A stretch of DNA of 64,000 nt from Phaseolus vulgaris (taxonomy: Eukaryota; Streptophyta; Magnoliopsida; Fabales; Fabaceae). The stretch covers positions 36,591,843 to 36,655,842 of the forward strand of contig NC_023749.2 of the NCBI RefSeq assembly GCF_000499845.2, given 5' to 3'. Under the pieces are notes generated by a model. The model had not been told where the DNA came from. It worked only from the letters and a program-made list of their open reading frames with translations, and did no database searches. Shown here piece by piece: positions 1-12,168 of this stretch (its first letter is position 1; each line of letters opens with the position of its first letter). The position numbers were made by a program, and so were the translations under genes.

Positions 1-1375
1 TTCCAGCTATGGTGGCAAAGGAAGTGGTGAAGCTACAGAGAAATTTCTTGTGGGATTAGGGCTCGGATGGAAGGAAAATAGCGTGGGCTTCGTGGAAAGA
101 TGTTTGTAAGCCAAAGGAAGAGAGAGGATTGGGAATGCTAGAGATCAAGCAGTTTAACTTTGCTTTGTTAGGAAAGTGGATATGGCGTTTGGGCTACGAG
201 AAGAAAGGTTTGTGGAAAGAGGTGCTGGAATCAAAATATGGTGGATTGAGGGATCTCAGGAATCAAATGCATTATAGCTCAAATTCTCTTTGCTGGAGGG
301 ATTTGAAGGAAGTGTGGGCATTTGAGGGGTGGAGAGGCAACTTTGAGGATAACTGTACATGGGAGATTGGGAATGATAGGGCGATTAGGTTATGGGAGGA
401 CAAATGGATGGGTAATACGAGTCTCAAGGTTAAATTCCCAAGGTTGTTTTCAACCTGTGCTGATATGGATTCTTTCCTTTGGCAAGCACGAGAGATGAAA
501 GAACATATGGGATGGGTTTGGAAGATAGATTGGAGAAGAAATTTGTTTGAATGGGAAAGTGCTTAGGAATAAGAGTTGTTGTGTCAGTTGGAAGAAATGA
601 GAGTCGACGCCGAGAACAATGATACCTGGGTTTCGAAAGCTAGAGAGACTAAAGAGTTCACTGTCAAATCTGCATACTCAATTCTCAAGGAAGAAGTTTA
701 GGAGAATGTGGGGGACTTGTATGCAAGATTGTGGAAGTTAAAGGCTCAACCTTCAGCCCTTTTCACTGTCTGGAGGGTCCTGAAGAATAAGATAGCAACA
801 AAAGCGAATTTGGCGAGAAGAGGTATTGGTATGGTTAGCAGTTTTTGTTGCCTGTGTGGAGAGGAAGAGAAAACTACATCTCACCTCTTTTGTACTTGAA
901 AAGCCGCTTGGCTAGTGTGGTCTAAGTTTTATGAGTGGTTAGAGGTGGCTTTGACGGAGCATTGTGAGCCAAAACTACACTTTCTTAATTCTAAGGTAAG
1001 TGAGATGAATAAAATCGTTAATTAAATTTGGGGTTGTGTGTGGGTAGCGGTGGTAGATGAGTTGTGCAAACACAAGAATAAGAACATCTTTAATAGTGGT
1101 AGGATAGATCATATTGAAATCTTTTCTATGGCACAAATGAAGGTTTGGTCATGGGTAAATTTCAAAGCCTGTGGGGTAAGTTTCTCGTATTCTGTTTGGT
1201 GTCTTGAGTCGTTGATTTGTATAAGATTCGTTAGGAAATGTTAGACGATATGTGTTTGGTTTGTGTTAAGAGTTTGTTGATTGGTTTTGGTGGCTTTGTA
1301 TAAGGGTTGAGGTATTCAGAAATACCTCTATTTATTTATTCGTTTTGAGATAATCTAACTTCATCCATAAAGCAA
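1..1375 (+). mobile_element. LINE (plant L1) 3' fragment, copy 1a
   Basis: Degenerate tail of a non-LTR retrotransposon. Open stretches at 129-566, 708-899 and 1038-1244 are all in one frame, separated by stop codons, so they are pieces of one ORF2. The first holds the post-RT region (GLGMLEIKQFNFALLGKWIW); the second ends in a zf-RVT finger, C-x2-C-x8-H-x3-C (around 865-899). An inverted repeat at 1309-1328 (stem GAGGTATT/AATACCTC) matches the 3' hairpin of other LINEs here. The 5' part lies outside the window. No working protein can be made. A second copy of the family is at 54935-57410 on the other strand. Confidence 0.85.
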
Positions 1376-3826
1376 TGACACTGAGAATTCGAGAATCATG
1401 GGAGGTGAAAGTAAGGATTAAAGAGTCAAAGAAAAGGGGAAAAAGTAATTTTATTTTCGATTAAGCTCACACGATGTTTTATTATTATTTAATTTATATT
1501 TTATATTTTATTTTATGTTCGTTAGACTAACGCTACTATGTTCCGCACAGGTCCATCTTGCGTTGGACCCACTCCGCGCAAGGAATGCTGACTTATTTTA
1601 TTGGCCAATTTGGCATAAGAGGTAGTTCGTAGGCTTGTGAGTCAGCGCATAAGAAAAATATTTTTAAAAAATTAAAATATCATTAATTATAAAAAACATA
1701 TTTCTAGTACTGAACAATTACAAATTTTTATCGCTCTTTCAATTTATTCTATTAAGATAATAATACGAATTCAAGTATGAAGGTTGTTAGAAGGTTTGTT
1801 TAAAAATAATTAAAGTTTTGTTTTACATCTATTTGTCTTCTATATGTATGTAAATCTATATATCAGAGTATTTTATCAAGGTTTTGTTACAAAATATTAT
1901 AATAAAAATAAATAATTTTTTAAGGAGTATCTTATTTAAATCTCTTCTTTATATTAACTTTTTATTAGCAAATTTTAAATATAAGACTTTACTTAAAACT
2001 AAATTCACTCAACTTAGTATTAACTCCTTTAGATGATTAAAATAAAATATTTCTTTTTTAGTACATTAAATTAATTTTTTTTAAATAAAATAAAATAAAG
2101 ATCACAATGTAATAATGGGTGAGTGGAATATGATTTTTTTTTTGCATAAAAAATAAAATAATTATTATTCTTTTATTAATGTTGGACAGCAAACAAACCC
2201 GTCCTACCCTGTTATTTGCCCGGACTGTTAGTTATGCGGGACGGATTTAAGCAAGTTAACAAGTTAGATTATGAGCCTGCGTGCATTTCTTTTAATAGGT
2301 TACGGGCGGCTGACCTGCTTGACCCACCCTACATTATCATCCCTATGTAGTTTATATTTATTTAATATAAATATAATTTTAGTATTTATTTTTGTATTCC
2401 TAGTAAAAAATCGGCTTAGTGGATACTGTTTTATATTTATTTTCACAACAAATTACCGCCAACTCTAATAACTTTCCTTTCATGATAGTTGAAATGTATG
2501 ATAACTATTTTTTTCATTCTTGTAGTGAAATAATTTTTATTTTTGTTAATAATACGTCAATAACTTTAATAATTAAATAATATATTAATAATGAGCAATG
2601 GTAATTTAATTTTAAAGTCTAGAAATAAAAGATACACATTCACAAAATTATAAGATAAAAATTATGTTTAAACCTCAACTTTTATATATGGCCATTTTAA
2701 AAAAAAAACTGTTAATTTTCTTTCGATTTTCTGTTATATTTTAATTCTATTTTTCATCATTGTCCGTATGTTTTATTTTCTCTCTCACATAAAATTAGAG
2801 GTTTGAAAAGAACATAAAGTAGAGTGATTAAATGAGATGTTATGGAAAAAACAAAATTAATGAAAACAATTGGCAAAACTGATAAGATGATTTTTCGAAC
2901 TTGTGGGCAAGAATAAAAATAGTGAATGATGTGAAATATAGCGAGTCTACAACAAACACGAAATAGGCATGAAAATGTGATATTAAATTAGGTTGTGTGG
3001 ACTAGAAGAAAAGAGTAGACATGATAACTAAAATGGCACTGATGAGTCTTCTTTTGGAGCCATCCTGCAAGGGATTGGGTCTCTTCTTGATTGGTTAAGG
3101 TTCCTTTGCTTTCGTACAAATAGATTTTTTAGTCTCATGTATTTCATCTGATGTTACTACAAGTTAAAAAGTCAATGTTGATTCACTTATTTTTATATTA
3201 AATGTTTTATTCTTGATTCTTTATGTTAATTTTATAGTGATGTAATTTTTTATATGCTTATATAGTTTTATAAATGTTTACTTGTTTTAAGTCATTTAAT
3301 ATTATTATTGTATAATGTATCTTATTGTTGAATATTAAATTTTTAAATAATAATGTATAATATTCTTTTATATAGATAAATTTTAATTTGAATAGAATAA
3401 AATAACTCATTGACTCCTTAAACCAGTACATCATTAACTTTTTTTCCTAAATTTTAATTAGTCACTATATTAATTAAATTAAATATTATATTTTAGATAC
3501 TAAATAATTATTGGTATTTAAAGTAATTTTTATTATTAATAATAATTTATAAAATAATTTTTAAATTAGTATTTAAATTAGTTATCAAAGTTTTAACTAT
3601 TAATATTTTAGATTCTAAATTAGTCTCTAAAATACTAATGTAGAATATAAAATAGTTAATAACTAAAATCTTGATAGTTAATAGTTAAATATAAAAAAAA
3701 AATACTTTATAAATTTTTATTAATAATAAAAATTATTTTAGATACCAATAATTTTTTTAATTTTTAAAAATTATTTATTTTAGTCAATTTTAGTTATTAA
3801 TTATTTTGATCTTTAAAATTAATTGT
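1376..3826. other. AT-rich intergenic DNA
   Basis: No gene is supported. A GC-richer patch at about 1530-1650 and one at about 2190-2350 look like degraded transposon pieces but have no terminal repeats I can define. The rest is AT-rich with only short chance ORFs. From about 3430 the sequence resembles the palindromic MITE family described for the TPS introns. Confidence 0.5.
3430..3822. repeat. Possible MITE, CACTA-derived family, degenerate
   Basis: AT-rich sequence with repeated words such as TTAGATACTAAATAA and GATTCTAAATTAG arranged in inverted fashion, like the MITEs at 20388-20706 and 47155-47476. The ends are not resolved. It lies directly against the solo LTR that follows. Confidence 0.4.
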
Positions 3827-4529
3827 TGTTCTTGCCGATTGACTTGCTCGCCTGTTGATTCTGGTGACAATCTCTAGCTCCGTTTGTCTCTTCGAGAATT
3901 TGTTTTATCTTTGGTCGCTCTGAAACGTACTCCATTGAAATAGAGGGGACCCTACCCGTTGATTGGACTCCGACGATCAAGTCAGTAAAGGGCTTACTAA
4001 AAATCAAGAAGTATTCAATGTCAGTCTTCGAAACAACGTATCTTAACCTGGGGTCTCAAGCCTCTCTTCGTTCACGAGAATCTAATCTCAACTGAAAGCA
4101 TACTCAACAGGTGAAACACATTCTGTTCAGGGGCGCCTTCTCTCAAGGTGTTACAACAGAACGAAATAACATAATAACCACCAGGACACCAACTCATGCC
4201 CCAACATCAGGGGCACATTATGCTTACATGGACACCCTACTCATGGTGCAACGTTATCTTTCGTTGTACATGCAACCTAACTACTACATGCCCTAAAACA
4301 CACAAACTTAGGTTAAAAGAAAATATTTCCTTAACCTAGACCCCACACGTACTAAGCGTACCCCTAGATCCACAAATACCCTTTATTAATAGCTTTATAT
4401 TTACGTATAAAAGATTACTTCATTCATACCAAAACGGGTTTTACTGGCCCAACAATCGAGCTGACCTACCCACGCCATGTACTGAGATCCAACCACCGAG
4501 TACGAGCCCTACGCGCTATATCCAGTACA
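3827..4529 (-). mobile_element. Solo LTR (family A), 703 bp
   Basis: On the minus strand it runs from TGTACTGGATATAGCG to a terminal CA. It is flanked by a perfect 5-bp target duplication ATTGT (3822-3826 and 4530-4534). It carries the LTR core CTCCGACGATCAAGTCAG at 3968-3985 and is related along its length, in opposite orientation, to the solo LTR at 49385-50165. No internal retrotransposon sequence adjoins it, so it is a recombined remnant. The short ORFs inside it are not genes. Confidence 0.88.
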
Positions 4530-5690
4530 ATTGTAATTTAATAAAATTTTTCATTGTAGAATAAGTTTTTGGGTAAATAATTATGATTTTTTTTAAACAT
4601 AGGTGAAACTAGACTGTTATTTTTTTTAAATTATCTAGTTGGACTGCATTCATTATAATAAATATGTTGTAAAGATTGTTATATACCAAAACTAAAAGTG
4701 AGAAGGATATATTATTAAATAATGATTAATAGGAAACAAATAAGAAAATATTTTTTTAATTGAGATAAGTTACTTGTATTCTTAATGACATGCACCGCGA
4801 AATATTTTTACTTTAATAAATCCAAGTTTCGATTATTTGAATAAAATCTCGTATTCTAATTTTTTTAATGAAAAAAATTAATCACCAATAAAACTAACAT
4901 AATAATATATTTACCTACTTATGAAAGGAAAGAAACAAGAAAAAGGGAAAAATTGATACGTAGATCACACGTTTATAAAGAGAATATCTTAGGATTCAAA
5001 TTATTAGTTTGATGAAAAATGAAACAAATAACTTTTAAAAATAAATTTGAAGTGATCTGTACGAATTGAGATTATCACGCGCCCTTAATTGTTTGTGTCT
5101 TCTTTTTCGTGGATTCTTGTCCTCAAAATCTCATTGCAATGTTCTTCATTTCTTCAGAAAGTAATTGCAGTTTAATATATTTTAAAATAATCTATATTAA
5201 CTGGCATTTTCATTGCATTTTTTCTCCAAATCTATTCTCAAAATAATTAATATCCTATGAATTTATTATTAAAATTATAAAATGATTTCAAAGTAATATA
5301 TTTCTTTTTCTCCTTAATACGAGTAAATATATTTTTATATTCCTGTTATAAAATCTTAAGTTATAAACTAAAGTTATAAACTAAAGTTATAAAATCTTAT
5401 TTCATTTATCACACAATCACTGTAATTTAAATTGTTTTTCACACTCGCAAGAATATATATATATATATATATATATAAATATTAATATATACTACTTTAT
5501 GAGGAAGTTTTATTTTTTTATAAAATTTATATTAAATATTATTATAAAATCTAATATATCAATTAGGTTCACACTAGAAACTTTAAAAATTATTTATCAT
5601 TACGTAAAAAAATCTATGAAATAAAAAAAAATAACATACAAAATTAAATCAAACCCATTAAAAAAATACATAACAACTCTCAGTAACTTG

Positions 5691-5747
<57 letters not shown>
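4530..5747. other. AT-rich intergenic DNA with microsatellites
   Basis: No gene is visible. It contains an (AT)n tract at 5453-5477 and a longer one ending at the retrotransposon LTR. The open frame at 5600-5902 on the minus strand reads through the AT tract into the LTR and is not a gene. Confidence 0.6.

Positions 5748-5750
<3 letters not shown>
5693..5750. repeat. (AT)29 microsatellite at the retrotransposon boundary
   Basis: Uninterrupted AT dinucleotides for 58 bp, ending at the 3' LTR of the Tat element. A shorter TA tract abuts the other end of the element (15071-15086), so the element probably inserted into a TA-rich site. Confidence 0.95.
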
Positions 5751-5754
<4 letters not shown>

Positions 5755-6201
5755 GAGTGGAGAGATGGGGCTCAGGCACGGTCGGTTGACGTAGTATAGT
5801 TGCTGACGTGTCGGTCTTCTTCTCCTTCAGTCGGTCGCTCCTTCTTGGTGTCTCCTTCGGTCGGGCGGGGGAGGGTACCTGCGAAGGCACTCCGACGCTC
5901 AAGTAAGTATGAGATTCTAAGTGTAGTTTAGTAAGTGAATGAGAACGTACCTTTCTCTGGCTTGAGCACCGTATTTATAGGATTGCCTAATGGGCTTTCT
6001 ACCCCTTGGGCTCAGGGTGGTTATGGATAGGTCTTACCAATCGTGCTCCGGAATACCCGGGGAATATATCTTCTTCACACGCGTATTCCTTATTCTTCGG
6101 AGTTGTATTTTAACTACCTTAGTTTTGTCACGCGCCCTCACATTTATTCTGTCTCCTTCGGTCGGTCGGCCACGTGTGTTCGTCCGGTGCCTGCCGGTAC
6201 A
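5748..6201 (-). repeat. 3' LTR of the Tat element
   Basis: 454 bp. On the minus strand it begins TGTACCGGCAGG just after the polypurine tract and ends CCACTCAGGTATA, where the expected CA end has become TA at the AT microsatellite. A TATA box CTATAAATAC lies at 5971-5980 (minus), with the conserved LTR core CTCCGACGCTCAAGTAAG at 5890-5907. Confidence 0.9.
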
Positions 6202-6213
6202 CTTGCCCCCCAG
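6202..6213 (-). other. Polypurine tract of the Tat element
   Basis: Minus-strand CTGGGGGGCAAG lies immediately before the TG of the 3' LTR, the expected position and composition for the plus-strand primer. It fixes the LTR boundary at 6201. Confidence 0.8.
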
Positions 6214-6575
6214 GCTCGAGGTGAATAAATTCCGAAGAGTCGTAATGATTGTTGTGTCTTTCGAGGTGTCAGGCATTAAATGTAACGGAATGACGGGACG
6301 TTCGCTTTTTGTCGAAGACGACGGAGATGGATCCGGCGGTGTGGATTAAGTGACGTTTCGACTTCCGGCTGATATGGGTCGTAGGATGAGCGGGAATCTA
6401 ACGGATGGGGGTGAGAGGGAAATGCTATAAATAGTGTCCCCAGTTGCAGAGAGATCACGTTTCCTTGAGTTCGGCATCCGAGTTGCTCCGATTGCCGAGT
6501 CCACATTGCGAGTTGTTGCGCTGTAGGAACCATAGTTGCCGATCGAGGTGTTAATTTGTGAACGAAAGGTTAGTT

Positions 6576-8313
6576 ATGTCGCAACTTTCTTCAAATAGAG
6601 TAGGGAGTAGAGAGTCGGGTGAGAGTGGGGAGTCATCGTCCGGAAGTGACGAAAGTACGAGTGGGTCCATGGGTCCGAGCTATGAGTGGGTAGATATTAG
6701 CGTTAGGAATACACCCATTGTCTTTAAGAAACCGGACGACCTTGATAAAGTGATAGCTAGGGCCCCGGTCGTGCGGTCGGGTTTACCTTCAGATATTCTC
6801 ATTGCTGAAATATGTGGGTACACCGACCGTGTCTGTCATGGAAGGGAGAATGCTCCGGTAGATTTCTTTTATGTTTATAGTACGTTATTCGCTGATTTGA
6901 AAGTGACGTTGCCGTTCGATGAGTTCACGATGGATGTGCTACGGTTTCTCAACCTAGCTCCAACCCAACTTCATCCGAACTCATGGGCGTCCATGCAGGC
7001 CTTCCGAATGGTGTGTCAACTTTTTGACTTGACGCCCAGAGCGGAAGTGTTTTTATTTTATTATAACACACATTCGTCCAACCTGGTAAGTTGGGTGTCA
7101 TTGACCAGCCGTCCGGGGAGTGTGCGTTTTGCGGCCTTCACCACGTCCTACAAGAACTTCAAGGAACGATATTTCAAGATATTTGTGGAGCCGGACGGCC
7201 GAGAGTATTTTTATAATAATGGTGTTACCAAGTTTCCATTCCATTTGACCCAGAATTCGACTGTGCTTAACGCGAGTTCCCGTACGGCCCTGTCGGCTTT
7301 GGATAAGGCCGTTATGGTGGAGTTTGACCAACTCCCTCACAAGTTACCTACGAGGGAGATAATTTCGTTATATGCGTCGTCCGATCCCTGGGCGGATTTT
7401 ATTGGTATGTGATTGTAAATTTGGTTTGACTGAATAACTTCATTAATAGTGTTTAATTCCTGTGTGTTTTGCAGAAATCATGAGTCGTGCGGACGCTTCT
7501 TTGCACAAGTATATGAATAAGTTGCGCCAGAGTAGGGAAGGTCAGTCGGCCTCTGTCGACACGGCCGGGCCATCAGCGGCCATTCCGTCTACAACGGTTC
7601 CTGCAGCGGGGGCCTCGGCTGCTGCGAAGAAAAGGGGTCGGCCCCCGAAGGGAAATCAGGAGGGCCGAGCTGGGCCATCCCTTACGGCCTCTGAGCCAAC
7701 GCTGTTGGCGGTCGGCCTGGACATAGCGGCTCACTTGTAGGCGGAGCGGACTATCGAAGAGAATGAGGTTTTTGCCACCATCCCTACAACTAAACTGATG
7801 GTGGAAACATTAGAGTTACAAAGTCGGGCGCTTATGGCAAGCCGGACGGTGGTTGAAGAGCTAGAGAGAGTGACGACTGTTACCATACCCCGGTTAAAGA
7901 AGGATGTGACCGAGGCCACTCAAGCCACTAAGATGTCGGCCGGGAAGGCAGAGAGGTTGAAGGTTCAGTTGGAGGAGAAGCAGACGGCCTTAAAAGCGCA
8001 AGAGGAACTCACGAAGAGTCTTGAGGCGCAACTGAAAGAAGGAGCCGACCGGGAGGAGGCATTGAAAGCGGAAGTGGCCAAGTGTTAGGACTTCATGCTT
8101 CGCATTAGCGAAGAATACTTCCGGTTAGGCATCCAACAAGTGGCTTGTCTGCACGGTGCGCCCCTGGAGGACGACCAGTATGATATTGAGAAATTGGTGG
8201 TCGATGGAAAGCTTGTGCCGACCAACCCTGGTGACATTAATGAGGAGGCTGAGGCGGAGACTCCGGGACCATAGCCGGACGCCTCGTTTGAAGAATTAAT
8301 GAATATGCCATAG
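6576..8313 (+). pseudogene. Antisense accessory gene (aORF) of the Tat element, two exons, broken
   Basis: This gene runs opposite to gag-pol. Exon 1 is 6576-7404, the GT-AG intron is 7405-7474 (GTATGTG to TTTTGCAG), and exon 2 starts at 7475; splicing joins the frames so the reading continues as EIMSRADASLHKY. ATG 6576 is the first ATG; the frame opens slightly upstream. The N-terminal part is Ser/Glu-rich, followed by a globular domain with LNLAPTQLHPNSWASMQAF, then an Ala/Pro-rich linker with KKRGRPPKGN (AT-hook-like) and a long coiled coil rich in Glu and Lys. Stops at 7738, 8086 and 8272 interrupt exon 2, so this copy is not functional. Antisense ORFs at this place are known in Tat elements; their role is unknown. 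A fragment with the same AQLH-NRW motif occurs at 48700-49012. Confidence 0.75.
7405..7474 (+). other. Intron of the antisense gene
   Basis: 70 bp, donor G|GTATGTG and acceptor TTTTGCAG|A. Splicing keeps the reading frame, which is the main reason to believe it is real. Confidence 0.7.
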
Positions 8314-8439
8314 ATAATTGCTGGACCCGGCATGTGGGCATCGTACAATGATGGTTTTATTTTGGATGTAATATTTGACTGTTGATCGACCTGATTGGTA
8401 TTTTTTAACCTTGTTTGTTTGCTGTTTAGATTTTATTAA

Positions 8440-9056
8440 TTTGGATGCCGGACGAGGCGTAGTTGATTTCGTTAGTAACAATGCAAACGCCGAACGAGCA
8501 ATAAACAATTGCGATTTCGTCAAAGTAATAAGTTAATTCTGATGCCGAACAAGGCATAAATAATTCCAATTGCGTTAAAGTAATAATTCGGACGCCGAAC
8601 GAGGCATAAATAATTCCGAATAAAATTCTGATGCCGAACGAGGCATAGATAATTCCGATTACGTTAGTAATAATTCTGATGCCGAACGAGGCAGAAATAA
8701 TTCTGAATAATTCTGATGCCGAACGTGGCATAAATAATTCTGATTACGTTAAAGTAATAATTCGGATGCCGAACGAGGCATAAATAATTCCGAATAATTC
8801 TGATGCCAAACTAGGCATAAATAATTCCGATTACGTTAGTAATAATTCTGATGCCGAACGAGGCAGAAATAATTCTGAATAATTCTGATGCCGAACGTGG
8901 CAAAAATAATTCTGATTACGTTAAACTAATAATTCGGATGCCGAACGAGGCATAAATAATTCCAATTTCGTTAAAGTAATAATTCGGATGCCGAACGAGG
9001 CATAAATAATTCCAATTTCGTTAAAGTAATAATTTTGATGCCGAAAGAGGCATAAA
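8440..9056. repeat. Tandem-repeat block of the Tat element
   Basis: About 14 copies of the core GATGCCGAACGAGGCATAAA separated by AT-rich spacers such as AATAATTCCGATTACGTTAG. Spacing varies from about 36 to 51 bp, so copies form two alternating unit lengths. It sits between the end of the antisense gene and the end of integrase, where Tat/Ogre elements often carry variable tandem repeats that can seed satellites. It is not coding and not a CRISPR array: the spacers are themselves repetitive. Confidence 0.85.
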
Positions 9057-9184
9057 TTGGGTAATAAAAGGAATAGGAGATTTGGATTTTAATTTATAGT
9101 GCCTCGTTAAAACCTTCTCGGTCGTAAACCCTCCTTAGGGAATAACCGACCGAGCGAGGAAAGAGTACACTTTTATTATTAAGT
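9057..9184. other. Retrotransposon sequence between integrase stop and repeat block
   Basis: Contains GTGCCTCGTTAAAACC and a GACCGAGCGAGG stretch, without an ORF. It is the untranslated region just after the integrase stop codon of the minus-strand pol gene. Confidence 0.5.
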
Positions 9185-10947
9185 TCAACTGTAATAAAAT
9201 TTGAGATGCGTGGCATTCCACGTTCTCGGTATGTCCTTCCCAGATAAATGTTCTAAGTAATAGGCTCCGCTGGCTGCCGTATCTGCTATGCGAAATGGTC
9301 CTTCCCAATTGCTAGAGAACTTGCCTCCTTCCTTCCGGGCGCTACTCCGCATTCGCCATACTAAGTCGCCTTTGTGGAACTGTCTTGGTTTGACCTTGGA
9401 GTTGTATCGTCTGGCCGCCCGAATTTTGCATGCTTCTTCTCTAATTCTACACTTGTCCCGAAGTTCGTTGATGAGATCGAGGCCGACCGAGAGACTTTCC
9501 TTGTTTAGATCAAGATCAAGGGTTTGTCGGCGGAGAGAAGGTTCTCCAATCTCGACGGGAATCATAGCTTCAGTACCATATGTCAGGCTGTACGGCATTT
9601 CTTGTGTAGTCGTCTGCGGAGTACAGCGATATGCCCATAAGACCTCTAAGAGTTCTTCCGTCCAGTTACCCTTGGCTGGGCCGAGACGTTTCTTCAGTTC
9701 GTTCAGGATGACCTTGTTTGCAGCTTCTGCTTGTCCGTTTGTTTGCGGATGTTCGACTGAACTGGCGATGTGTTTGATGTGGAGCTTCTCGTAAAATTCA
9801 GCTAACGTCCGGTCGGTGAATTGCCGACCGTTCGACCGAAGCGGCAAACGATATTTTTCCATACGAAATTTTGAACATTGCGGGCGGTGATTGCAGTCAG
9901 AGGCTCGGCTTCGATCTACTTGGTGAAGTAATCAATGCCGACCAGTAAGAATTTACATTGGCCTTTACCGGGGGCGAAAGGGCCAATGATGTCCATACCC
10001 CATTGGACGAACGGCCAAGGTGATAACATAAAATGAAGTTCCTCAGGTTTTTTATGGGACAAAGTGCCAAACTCTTGGCATTTAAGACATTTTTGGACGA
10101 AATTGGTGCAGTCGCCTTGGACGGTCGGCCAGTAGTATCCGGCCCGGAATACTTTGGCAGCCATTGTTCGTGCGCCTGAGTGAGTTCCGCAAATTCCTTC
10201 GTGCAACTCTCGGACGACATAGGAAGCTTGGTCGGGTGTCAAACATTTAAGGAGTGGTCGGGTGTAACCTCGGCGGTAAAGGTCGTCGCCAATTAAGACA
10301 AAACGGGCGGCCTGCAGCTTCATGGTTTTTTCGCCGAGAGGACTACATGTGCCGTCGAGTAAATATTGCTTAATTGGGGTATTCCAAGTAGATTCCGGGT
10401 CGGTCGTTAGGCATTCCTGTAGGTCGATGCTTGGGCGTGCAAGCGTAACATGGATGACCGACCTATGCATTCCTTTATACTTCGTGGTTGCTAACCGAGA
10501 CAAGGCGTCCGCGCGAGTATTGTGATCGCGTCGAACGTGCTGCATAGAAATTTCAGAAAAGGTGCTCATCGACTGTTTGACTAAGTGATAGTATCGCTGT
10601 AGGAAGCTTTCTCGGACTTCATATTCGTCATTAAGCTGGCCGATGACAAGCCTGGAATCACTTTTACAGATTAACTTTGTGATTTCCAATTCTTGAGCGA
10701 GGCGTAGACCGGCTAAAATGGCTTCATATTCGGCCTGATTGTTTGAAGCTTTGAAGTTGAATTTGAGGGCTTGCTCGATGACAATCTCGCCGGGGCCTTC
10801 CAAAACGACTCCAGCGCCGCACGACCTTTCATTGGAGGAGCCGTCCACGTATAGGATCCACGATGAGTGTTCAGTCTCGGCTGAGGAAGAAGTGAGTTCG
10901 GCTGCGAAATCAGCAAGAGCTTGCGACTTGATGGCTCCTCGTGGTTA
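9185..10947 (-). pseudogene. Tat pol, RNase H and integrase part, broken
   Basis: Continues the pol frame after a TAA at 10945-10947. RNase H shows VDGSS (about 10840), NNQAEYEA, SDSRLV and NTRADALSRL. Integrase follows with an HHCC finger (HEGICGTH...CLKCQ), then MDIIGPF carrying the first catalytic Asp, then a TAG at 9916-9918. The frame then shifts between about 9862 and 9830: the segment that should hold the second catalytic Asp is missing, and the rest (EHPQTNGQAEAANK with the catalytic Glu, then a C-terminal domain ending HLKFYYS) is read in another frame to the stop at 9185. Integrase is therefore inactive by loss of a catalytic residue as well as by the stop. Confidence 0.88.
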
Positions 10948-12168
10948 GTACTGAATATGGAATTCGGATAGTTCTATCGTCCATCTGATCATTTGTCCGG
11001 CTAAATCTGGCTTAGTGAGAATCTTTACAATGGGGTAATTTGTCCGAACAATAATACGATGATTTTGAAAATACATACACATTCGTCGGGCGGTAATGAT
11101 GAGAGCCATAGCTACCTTTTCGATCGTTTGGTATCGAATTTCGGCGCCATGGAGGGCGCAGCTGCCAAAATAAACTGGCCGTTCTTCAAAATTAATTTCT
11201 TGCACTAAGACTAAACTGACGGCTTCGTGTGAAACGGCGAGGTAGACTATAATGGGCTCTCTGGCGTCCGGTTTCTGGATGACCGGTGGGGAAGATAGAA
11301 AAGTTTTCAATTGGAGGAAAATTTCCTCGCATTCGGTCGACCACTTAAAGCGGGATGCTTTTTTCAATAGTCGGACGATGGGCCTCGTTCGTTCGGCAAG
11401 GTTAGGAACAAATCTGGATAGAGTGGTGAGTCGGCCGATAAGTCTCTGAATTTCTTGAATGGAGTTGGGACTTCTCATTTCGGAAATAGCTTTACATTTC
11501 TCAAGGTTAGCCTCTATGCCTCTATGAGTCAGCATAAAACCTAAGAACTTCCCCGCCTCAACGCCGAACGCACACTTGTCAGGATTGAGTCGCATCTGGT
11601 GTTGGCGGAGGGCCTGAAAAACTTCTTTTAAGTCAGCAATATGTTGCTTGCATGAGTCGGACTTGACGACAATGTCATCGACATAGACTTCAACATTCCT
11701 GCCGATCATGTCGTGGAATACATGGTCCATTAGTCTTTGATAAGTGGCCCCGACATTTTTGAGTCCGAAGGGCATAACTTCATAGTAGAAATTATCGGAA
11801 TCAGTCATGAAGGCTGTCTTCTTTCGGTCGGCCGGGTGCATTTGGATTTGATTATAACCTGAGTAGGCATCAAGGAAGCTGAGGATGTGATGTCCGGCCG
11901 CTCGATGAACGAGACGATCAATGGTAGGCAGAGGGTAAGAGTCTTTTGGACATGCCTTATTGAGGTCCGTGTAGTCAACGCACATTCGCCATTTTCCGTT
12001 CACTTTCTTTACCATAACCACGTTGGCTAGCCATGTGGTGTAATGGGCTTTCCGAATGAATCCAGCTTGTAACAATTTATCGGCTTCGTCACGTGCGGCT
12101 TGGCGTCGTTCCTCGCCTAGATGTCTTTTCTTTTGAGCTATTGGCCTAGCCTCTTTATACAGTGATAA
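10948..12168 (-). pseudogene. Tat pol, reverse transcriptase and start of RNase H
   Basis: In frame with gag-protease, from which it is separated only by the TGA at 12169-12171. It contains the RT signature order: KKVNGKWRMCVDY, FLDAYSGYNQI (first catalytic Asp), MPFGLKNVGATYQRLM, and YVDD (second and third Asp) followed by the connection with AFGVEAGKFLGFML. It ends with the tether/RNase H-like region (ALHGAEIRY) and TAA at 10945-10947. The RT core itself looks undamaged. In a working element it would be released from a Gag-Pol polyprotein and copy the RNA genome to DNA in the cytoplasm. Confidence 0.92.

Noticed and set aside
5600..5902. 100-codon ORF with a long YIYI run
   Set aside because: Translation of the AT microsatellite joined to the LTR.
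8440..9056. CRISPR-like array
   Set aside because: Regular short repeats, but spacers are themselves repeats, spacing varies, and the block lies inside a plant retrotransposon.
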